From Saprospiraceae bacterium (lineage in GTDB: Bacteria; Bacteroidota; Bacteroidia; Chitinophagales; Saprospiraceae), in assembly GCA_022842255.1 (NCBI GenBank), contig JALHPW010000191.1, positions 1-8,417 of the forward strand: DNA of 8,417 bases. Reading direction: 5' to 3'. A program made the position numbers and the translations under genes. Position 1 is the stretch's first letter. Each line of letters opens with the position of its first letter. Below the pieces are notes generated by a model that was not told where the DNA came from, ran no database searches, and was given only the letters and a program-made list of their open reading frames with translations. Shown piece by piece: positions 1 through 6,678 of the stretch.

Positions 1-3000
1 TGGCATACAGAAATTTCTTTTTCAGAATGGGCATTTGTTTCACCAATAGGTCCTTTTGAACGATGGGGTAAATTTTCCCGTCCTCCATGTAGGAAACGAT
101 AGGGTCAAGTGTGCCGTTATTGTCAAAATCCTTGGCATAACATAAAAATGGCGCAGTGGGGCTGGCTGTAAAGCGGGTGTTTAGCCCAAGATTCCCCGTC
201 ACCAAATCGAGGTCGCCATCCTTGTCCAAATCGGCCAAGACCAGCCGATTCCAAAATCCATTGGTTTTGGCCAAGCCAAACTGCTCTGTAACGTTCTCTA
301 ATCGACTGTTTTTCAATTGAAATACCGATATGGGCATCCACTCCCCAACTACTATGAGTTCTTTCGCTCCATCACCATTTAAATCGCTCCAGTCCAGATC
401 GGTGACCATCCCACAGCGTTCAAATGCGCCTCCTACCTGACTTGTTACATCCGTAAATTTCCCTTGGTTGTTTTGCAATACCACACTGCGCGGTGTAAGC
501 GGCCAGTTTTTGGGAATCATGCGCCCTCCAATGAATAGGTCCAGGTCGCCATCCCCATCGTAATCGTGCGAGCTGGTGCGAAGCCCAAGTTCCCTAAAAG
601 TCGGCAAGGCTTGTTCCGAAATGGAAAAATTGCCTTTGCCATCGTTCAAATACAAACGACACTGCCAGGCAATATCAGCGTTGGCATCGGGGCCGCCGCT
701 CACCACAAAAAGGTCGAGGTCCTGATCGCCATCTGCATCGAAAAAATGGCCTTCATGGTCTTCATATCGTTTCTCAGCCTCCATCAACGCAATTGAAGTT
801 GCCTGAAATTTGCCTCCCGGGGTTTGCAGATAAATTGCCCCCGCATGGTCAAAACTATTTCCGATAAAAAAGTCGTCCAACCCATCTTTGTTCAAATCCC
901 CTTGGCTCAAAATAGGCCCTAGGTCAGTCAAAGTCCAAGGGGCCAGCAACCAGGTTTCAAAGTCGTTGAACGGGTTTTCTATATGCCTGAATTGGATGCC
1001 GGCACTGCCAATTTCTTTTTCGGCAAAAAGCGTTTGGGTGTCCTGCACCTTTGGCGCCAAGTGGGCAATATATCCAGAGGCGTCCGCCCAGTTTAGGCGC
1101 AAACGCTGATTGGCAGGCACATTGGTCAAGGTTTGGGTTTTCCCATCGGGCCAACGAACGGTTACCTTGTCTACCTGTTGGGCTCCCCCTAACCCAAAAT
1201 GGACCAAATGCTCCACAGAGGAAAACACCCCCCGGTTTGGGTTGATTTCCTGATACTGTGTTTTGCCTTGATACTCAATCAAAACAGAGGCCCCAACGGC
1301 ATAAGGGTTGACCGGCGCGCCTTGAAGTTTGGCTTGTAAGAAATTGCCGCCTCCTTGCTCCTTGCCCAGGTTTTTATAAATAAATGCCGGTTCTTCCAGA
1401 TTATTGACCACCATATCCAGATCACCGTCCGCATCCAAATCCGCCCAAACACTACCGCAAGACCAGGATGGTTTCATGGTCATCCAATCCCCGCTCTTGT
1501 CTTCAAACTGCCAGTTTCCCTTATTTTGGTAGACATAGTTGCGTACCTTGTAGGTCGGGATTTTACTGATAAAATCAAGTACCTCCTTCTTGTTCTCTTT
1601 CGCGGCTTTTAGTCCGGCTGGCTGTACAAAATCGGTATAGTCACGATTGGTAACTTCCCGCCGGTATCCATTGCTAATGTGAAGGTCTTTAAAGCCATCG
1701 TTGTCCAAATCAGCAAACAGGCAGCTCCATGCCCAGTCGGTTTTGTACACCCCCGCCAGGCAAGCAATGTCGCTGAAGGTGTTGTTCCCATTGTTTCGTT
1801 GCAGCACATTGCGTGCAACCGGAGGGAAATAACCATGTTGGACAATGGAAAGGTACCTGCTAAGTGTATTGGTGGTTATCAAACTTTTTTGTCGCTCGTT
1901 GTTGGCTGGCAACATATCCAATGCCACCAAATCCATTCGTGCATCGTTGTCGATATCCCCCCAATCTGCTCCCATCGTGGTCATGGAGCTATGGCGAAAA
2001 TAACGGCTGATTTGTTCCGTAAAGCCACCTTTTTGATTGTTGATGTACAAATTGTCTGGCTGAACAAAGTCGTTGCCAATATAGATGTCCGGCCAGCCGT
2101 CGCAATTCACATCGGTCACGGATACGCTCATTCCAAAGCCAAAGTTTTGGATTCCGGCCTGCTTGGAAATGTTGACAAATTTTCCCCCATCGTTCCGGTA
2201 AAACTGGTCGGAATCGTACGGGATTTTTGGGTCCAGGTCTGGAACGATGGTTTTGCCATCCGGGGCATGCTTTAGCCGCAACTCATGGGCGGCTTCCAAC
2301 TGGGTAGGGTGGTTCAACAAATAGCAATCCAAATCCCCATCCAGGTCATAGTCAAAAAAGGCCGCGCTGGTCAGTGGGCCGGTGTCGTTTAGGCCATATT
2401 CTGCCGATTTTTCGGTAAAACTGATATTGCCAGCACCTGTATTTCCATTGTTAATAAACAGTTTGGCCGAGCGGCTGCCATCTTTATTTAGTCCGGCCCT
2501 GCATACAAACAAATCCAGCCAACCATCCGCATTGACATCTGCCGCAGCCACGGCCGTGTCAAACCCGTCTTCGCTGCCAACACCTGCCGCATCGGTAATA
2601 TCCATGAACTTGAAGTTACCCTCGTTCAAATACAGTCGGTTTTTGCCAGTGGTGCAGATAAAATATAGGTCAGGGAGGTTGTCGTTGTTAAAGTCGGCCA
2701 CTGCCAAGCCCCCGCCATTGTATTCGTTGATGTATCCAAGGACGTTTTGCTCCTCGGTCTCAATGATTTGGTTTTGGAAATCAATGCCGGTCTCCGATGG
2801 TGAAAGTAACTCCAACCGAGGATTTCGGGCCGTCAGGGTAGGCTCTTCCCCAGAAGCGTCGGCCAATGAGCTGCTTACGGAAGGGGTTCGAATCACCCAA
2901 AAATATACCAAGACACTGGCTAGCAACCCTAGCCCGAGGGCCCATAAAACAAAGCGTCTGCGGTTGGGTGTATTGGGTTTCTCTTGAAGTGCTTTTGAGG

Positions 3001-3022
3001 TGCGCTTAGTCTTGATTGCCAT
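1..3022 (-). CDS. FG-GAP/VCBS repeat and ASPIC/UnbV domain protein, copy A (C-terminus cut by window edge)
   Basis: The frame stays open from the ATG at 3022-3020 to the left edge, giving 1007 residues with no stop, so the 3' end lies outside the window. By alignment with copy B about 150 residues are missing. The protein starts MAIKTKRTSK, has a basic tail (RRR at 21-23) and a membrane segment at about residues 24-44, with no lipobox cysteine. The conserved entry motif NPRLELLSP...TGIDF...YNGGG follows. Calcium-loop motifs (DxDxDGxxD type) begin at D110: seven precede the ASPIC/UnbV domain (which contains HFGLG and VRWPDG) and six are visible after it; the expected last one lies beyond the edge. 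Motif 5 (residues 356-364, DIDNDARMD) has Ala in place of the usual Gly. No frameshift was seen on full translation. It lies 60 bases downstream of copy B with no recognisable promoter between, so co-transcription is likely. Family membership is firm; the biochemical role is unknown. Confidence 0.93.
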   Translation of the reverse strand, partial: MAIKTKRTSKALQEKPNTPNRRRFVLWALGLGLLASVLVYFWVIRTPSVSSSLADASGEEPTLTARNPRLELLSPSETGIDFQNQIIETEEQNVLGYINEYNGGGLAVADFNNDNLPDLYFICTTGKNRLYLNEGNFKFMDITDAAGVGSEDGFDTAVAAADVNADGWLDLFVCRAGLNKDGSRSAKLFINNGNTGAGNISFTEKSAEYGLNDTGPLTSAAFFDYDLDGDLDCYLLNHPTQLEAAHELRLKHAPDGKTIVPDLDPKIPYDSDQFYRNDGGKFVNISKQAGIQNFGFGMSVSVTDVNCDGWPDIYIGNDFVQPDNLYINNQKGGFTEQISRYFRHSSMTTMGADWGDIDNDARMDLVALDMLPANNERQKSLITTNTLSRYLSIVQHGYFPPVARNVLQRNNGNNTFSDIACLAGVYKTDWAWSCLFADLDNDGFKDLHISNGYRREVTNRDYTDFVQPAGLKAAKENKKEVLDFISKIPTYKVRNYVYQNKGNWQFEDKSGDWMTMKPSWSCGSVWADLDADGDLDMVVNNLEEPAFIYKNLGKEQGGGNFLQAKLQGAPVNPYAVGASVLIEYQGKTQYQEINPNRGVFSSVEHLVHFGLGGAQQVDKVTVRWPDGKTQTLTNVPANQRLRLNWADASGYIAHLAPKVQDTQTLFAEKEIGSAGIQFRHIENPFNDFETWLLAPWTLTDLGPILSQGDLNKDGLDDFFIGNSFDHAGAIYLQTPGGKFQATSIALMEAEKRYEDHEGHFFDADGDQDLDLFVVSGGPDANADIAWQCRLYLNDGKGNFSISEQALPTFRELGLRTSSHDYDGDGDLDLFIGGRMIPKNWPLTPRSVVLQNNQGKFTDVTSQVGGAFERCGMVTDLDWSDLNGDGAKELIVVGEWMPISVFQLKNSRLENVTEQFGLAKTNGFWNRLVLADLDKDGDLDLVTGNLGLNTRFTASPTAPFLCYAKDFDNNGTLDPIVSYMEDGKIYPIVQKDLLVKQMPILKKKFLYA

Positions 3023-3082
3023 AAGTTACGGTACTAGATAGCGGTTACCGCCGCGTTGTTTTCATGCGTTCGAGATGCGCCA

Positions 3083-6000
3083 TTATCTCTTTTCAAAAAG
3101 TTGAATTTTTTCGTTGTTGTTGGCGACTACTATTTTTTGCCTTCCCGCGTTTCCTTTTAACAAAATCAAATCGCGAGCCTCCACACTTGCCCAAAAACCG
3201 CTCATGAGGTTGTCCAGCCAACTGAAATTCCCTTTCCCATCCCCAAGCAACAAAATTCCGTTTCCTGAATCACAGGGGTTGGTCTCCACCTCAAAACCAT
3301 ATTTGTTCCCCGCCATCAGGAGGTCCAAGTGGCCGTCGCCATTAAAATCTTCGCATATAATGCCTTGAACTGGAGCGGCTTGTGCTTGCATTGGCAGGCT
3401 CCTGCGTATAAACTTGCCCCCTTGGTTCTCCCACCAACAAGTCGAAAAATCATAAATCGCCAAATTGAGCGCTGCATCCAAATCTTTTTGTGGCCACACG
3501 TCGCTCATGGTAGCATTCGCATAGTCTACGGAATACAGAAACTTCTTTTTCAACACGGGCATTTGCTTAAGCAACACCTCTTTTTGAACCAAGGGGTAGA
3601 TTTTCCCTTGTTCCGAATAGGCGACAATGGGGTCGAGTGTACCGTTGTTGTCAAAGTCCTTTGCATAGCAATAAAATGGCGCTTCCGGACTGGCGGTAAA
3701 CCGGGTGTTCAACCCAAGGTTGCCTGTTACCAAGTCTAGGTCACCATCCTTATCCAAATCTGCAAGGGCCAACCGATTCCAGAAACCATTGGTTTTGGCC
3801 AAGCCAAATTGTTCCGTAACGTTCTCCAATCGTTTGTTTTTCAATTGAAATACCGACACGGGCATCCATTCCCCTACCACCACGAGTTCTTGCTGTCCAT
3901 CGCCGTTTAAATCGCTCCAGGCCAAGTCCGTGACCATGCCACAGCGTTCAAAATCCCCTCCCACCTGACTTGTGACATCCGTAAACTGTCCATTGTTGTT
4001 CTGTAAAACCACGCTGCGCGGCGTAAGCGGCCAGTTTTTAGCAATCAATCGGCCACCAATGAAGAGGTCCGGGTCGCCATCACCATCATAATCGTGTGAG
4101 GTGGCGCGTAGTGCAAGTTCTTTAAAAACAGGTAACCCTTGCTCTGATCTGGAAAAATTGCCCTTCCCATCATTCAAGTACAGCCGACACTGCCAGGCTA
4201 AATCGGAATTGGCATCCGCGCCCCCACTCAAAACCAACAAATCGAGGTCACGGTCGCCATCGGCGTCAAAAAAATGTCCCCCGTGGTCTTCGTATTTTTT
4301 GTCTTTTTCAAAAACTGTCACTGAACTTGGCTTGAATCCTCCCGCAGGGGTTTGCAGGAACACCCCAGTGCTGTATCCGGTCGCATTGCCCACAAAAAAA
4401 TCTTCCAAACCATCCCCATTTACATCCGCTTTGGCAGCAATGGGGCCTAAATCTGTAACGGTCCAGGGGTATAATACCCAGGTTTCAAAATCGGTGGTGG
4501 GGTTTTCCCGATGTTCAAAATTGACTCCAAGGGCACTGGCGTTTTTTTCTGAAAACAGGGCTTGGCTGTTGACTGCAGGAGGCGCAAGGTGTACCACATA
4601 CCCCGAAGCATCTGTCCATTTTAGTTGTAGCCTTTGGTTGGCCGGCACATTTTCCAGGACCTGGAATTTTCCATCTGGCCATCTAACCGTCAGTCGGTCT
4701 ACTTGGGCGGATTGCCCCAGCCCAAAATGTATGAGGTGTTCTACGGAAGAGAAGATGCCGTGGTTCGGGTTGAGTTCTTGATATTGTTTAATACCTTGAT
4801 ATTCAATGAGAACGGAGGCGCCAACTGCAAATGGATTGACGGGGTTGCCCATTAATTTGGCTTGCAAATAATTGCCGCCGTTTTGTTCCCGGGTGAGGTT
4901 TTTGTATACAAAAGCAGGGTCTTCCAGGTTGTTGACCACCAAATCAAGGTCGCCATCGGCATCAAAATCGGCCCAAGCCCCGCCGTTCGACCAAGAGGCG
5001 GGCATGGTCATCCAGTCCCCGCTTTTATCCTCAAACTGCCAATTTCCTTTGTTTTGATACACGAAATTGCGCAATTTGGAAACGGACATCTTGTCTACAT
5101 AGGCCATCAATGACTGGTCTTCCCGTGTTAGGATTTTGGAAATCTCCGGCCCTACAAACTCCTGGAAATCACGTTCGGTCACTTCCCTCCGATACCCGTT
5201 CGCTATATGGAGGTCGCGCAGGCCATCGTTGTCGAGGTCCACCAACAGGCTGCTCCAGGACCAGTCGGTTTTGAACACGCCCGCAAGGCAGGCCACATCG
5301 CTAAAACTTCCGTTTCCGTTGTTGCGTTGCAATACGTTGCGGGCTACGGGCCGCTGCAATCCATGTTGCACAAAAGTGGTATAACGGCTGAGCGAATTGG
5401 TGTTTTTAAGCAGCTTTTGCCGATTATTGGTGGCTGGGAACATATCTACCGCAAAAAAATCCACCAAGCCATCATTGTCAAAATCACTCAGGTCTGCCCC
5501 CATTGTACTCATAGAGGTGTGCCGCATATAGCGTTTAATATCGTCCGAGAAGCCTCCTTTCTTATTGTTTATGAACAAGTTATCAGGCTGAACAAAATCA
5601 TTTCCAACATAAATATCCGGCCAACCATCGTAGTTGAGGTCGCTCACCGATACGCTCAAGCCAAAGCCAAAATTTTGGATGCCCGCCTTTTTGGAAACAT
5701 TGGTGAATTTAACGCCTTGGCCATTGGAAGGGCCCTCATTTTGGTAAAGGTTGTCTGAATCGTGCTCCAGTTTGGGGTCTAAATCAGGAACCTGTGTTTT
5801 CCCATCGGGACCATATTTGAGGGTGAGCCGATTCGCATGATACAATTCAGTTGGGTGGTTGATCACGTAGCAGTCGAGGTCGCCATCCAGGTCATAATCA
5901 AAGAAGTTAGCCCCAGAACAAGGTCCGCGGTCATCCAGCCCATATTCCGAAGCGCGTTCGGTAAAGGTGGGTGTAGCTTGGTTTGTACTACCATTGTTGA

Positions 6001-6580
6001 TGAAAAGTCGCGCCGAGCGCCCAGCTTGGTCTGGCCCAGCCCTACAAACATACAGATCCAGCCAGCCATCCGCATTCACATCAACTGCGGTCGCAGCGGT
6101 TTCAAAACCATCCTCGCTGCCTACACCGGCAGCATCGGTTACATCCACGAATTTGAAATTGCCTCGGTTTAGGTACAGTCGGTTCTTACCGTTTGAACAC
6201 ACAAAATAGAGGTCTGGCAAATTGTCCTGGTTGAAATCTCCAACCGCAACCCCACCACCATTGTATTGGTTGATGTTCTTCAGCACGTTGTGTTTGGCGT
6301 CTTCCAGGATTTGGTTCTTGAAATCAATCCCGGTTTCTTCCGGCGACAGCAATTGGAGGCGCGGATTCTTGGCCGTCAAGGTCGTTTCTGAGACGGTTTG
6401 CTGTGTATATCCTGCTTTTTGGCCCTTTTTGCCTCGAAGGGCAAACCAGTAATACGCAGCAAAGGCCAGTAACAGCAGGCCAATCCCGCCCAACCAATAC
6501 TTTCGGCGCGACGAGGAAACCACCTGCTTGGATGGCGTGGACTGGGTATTGGCCGCAGGACGTTTTGCTTTTTTGCTCAT
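3083..6580 (-). CDS. FG-GAP/VCBS repeat and ASPIC/UnbV domain protein, copy B (complete)
   Basis: This is a complete 1165-residue protein, ATG at 6580 and TAA at 3083-3085. Residues 1-27 are basic (ending RRK), 28-48 form one hydrophobic segment (YWLGGIGLLLLAF...), and no lipobox Cys follows, which suggests an uncleaved membrane anchor with the bulk outside the cytoplasm. Calcium-loop motifs start at D115, 167, 228, 314, 366, 448 and 538. An ASPIC/UnbV domain (about 575-655, with HFGLG 618-622 and VRWPDG 632-637) follows. Seven further motifs start at D719, 772, 830, 890, 941, 975 and 1078. This fits two beta-propellers around a small central domain. There are 11 cysteines. The protein ends directly after the last repeat (NEKIQLFEKR), with no type IX secretion sorting domain visible. 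Related Bacteroidota proteins often accompany SusC/SusD loci, so surface binding or scaffolding is a reasonable inference, but no ligand or reaction can be named. No strong Shine-Dalgarno sequence precedes the ATG, as is usual in Bacteroidota. Confidence 0.97.
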   Translation of the reverse strand: MSKKAKRPAANTQSTPSKQVVSSSRRKYWLGGIGLLLLAFAAYYWFALRGKKGQKAGYTQQTVSETTLTAKNPRLQLLSPEETGIDFKNQILEDAKHNVLKNINQYNGGGVAVGDFNQDNLPDLYFVCSNGKNRLYLNRGNFKFVDVTDAAGVGSEDGFETAATAVDVNADGWLDLYVCRAGPDQAGRSARLFINNGSTNQATPTFTERASEYGLDDRGPCSGANFFDYDLDGDLDCYVINHPTELYHANRLTLKYGPDGKTQVPDLDPKLEHDSDNLYQNEGPSNGQGVKFTNVSKKAGIQNFGFGLSVSVSDLNYDGWPDIYVGNDFVQPDNLFINNKKGGFSDDIKRYMRHTSMSTMGADLSDFDNDGLVDFFAVDMFPATNNRQKLLKNTNSLSRYTTFVQHGLQRPVARNVLQRNNGNGSFSDVACLAGVFKTDWSWSSLLVDLDNDGLRDLHIANGYRREVTERDFQEFVGPEISKILTREDQSLMAYVDKMSVSKLRNFVYQNKGNWQFEDKSGDWMTMPASWSNGGAWADFDADGDLDLVVNNLEDPAFVYKNLTREQNGGNYLQAKLMGNPVNPFAVGASVLIEYQGIKQYQELNPNHGIFSSVEHLIHFGLGQSAQVDRLTVRWPDGKFQVLENVPANQRLQLKWTDASGYVVHLAPPAVNSQALFSEKNASALGVNFEHRENPTTDFETWVLYPWTVTDLGPIAAKADVNGDGLEDFFVGNATGYSTGVFLQTPAGGFKPSSVTVFEKDKKYEDHGGHFFDADGDRDLDLLVLSGGADANSDLAWQCRLYLNDGKGNFSRSEQGLPVFKELALRATSHDYDGDGDPDLFIGGRLIAKNWPLTPRSVVLQNNNGQFTDVTSQVGGDFERCGMVTDLAWSDLNGDGQQELVVVGEWMPVSVFQLKNKRLENVTEQFGLAKTNGFWNRLALADLDKDGDLDLVTGNLGLNTRFTASPEAPFYCYAKDFDNNGTLDPIVAYSEQGKIYPLVQKEVLLKQMPVLKKKFLYSVDYANATMSDVWPQKDLDAALNLAIYDFSTCWWENQGGKFIRRSLPMQAQAAPVQGIICEDFNGDGHLDLLMAGNKYGFEVETNPCDSGNGILLLGDGKGNFSWLDNLMSGFWASVEARDLILLKGNAGRQKIVVANNNEKIQLFEKR

Positions 6581-6626
6581 TTCAGTAAAAACAGTTTCTG
6601 CGAATTAGGAGTTAGCCTTTCAGGTT

Positions 6627-6634
6627 CAAAGTTA
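6627..6634 (-). promoter_or_regulatory. Candidate Bacteroidota -7 promoter element for copy B
   Basis: The coding strand reads TAACTTTG, a perfect match to the Bacteroidota sigma-ABfr -7 consensus TAnnTTTG. It ends 46 bases before the ATG of copy B, leaving a short leader of ordinary length. A -33 TTTG is not at the expected spacing: the nearest TTTG lies 28 bases upstream, which is too far, and the normal -33 region is occupied by the AATGTGGT repeats. The promoter may therefore be weak or activator-dependent, or the match may be chance. If real, copies B and A could be expressed apart from copy C. Confidence 0.4.
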
Positions 6635-6642
6635 CTTGGGTG

Positions 6643-6678
6643 ACCACATTGACCACATTCCTCAAATTAACCACATTC
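6643..6678. repeat. 9-base periodic direct repeat in the C/B spacer
   Basis: Four consecutive 9-base units run ACCACATTG, ACCACATTC, CTCAAATTA, ACCACATTC on the plus strand; read on the coding strand the core is AATGTGGT. Three units share the exact 8-mer ACCACATT (6643-6650, 6652-6659, 6670-6677) and the third unit is degenerate but in phase. The last unit overlaps the TGA stop of copy C by two bases. The block lies just upstream of the candidate -7 element for copy B, so it occupies the place where an operator or activator site would be, about one turn of DNA per unit. It could also be simple slippage repeats without function. Confidence 0.6.

Noticed and set aside
1679..2275. Long plus-strand open frame (198 codons) opposite copy A, with a similar frame at 5207-5758 opposite copy B
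   Set aside because: Both lie at homologous positions antisense to the same protein region. Their likeness follows from the homology of the sense genes, and Asp/Gly/Asn-rich coding leaves few antisense stops. No start signal or family match is visible.
2382..2987. Plus-strand open frame of 201 codons, and similarly 4101-4781 (226 codons)
   Set aside because: These are Ser/Pro-rich translations typical of shadow frames opposite FG-GAP repeats; the minus-strand genes explain the sequence fully.
6581..6610. Possible terminator (CAGAAACTG followed by TTTTT on the coding strand) between C and B
   Set aside because: The stem is only three base pairs, and it would lie inside the leader of copy B; too weak to call.
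3041..6645. GGTNACC heptamer present in both spacers (3043-3049 and 6639-6645)
   Set aside because: A seven-base match with a free centre is expected by chance often enough, and the contexts differ.
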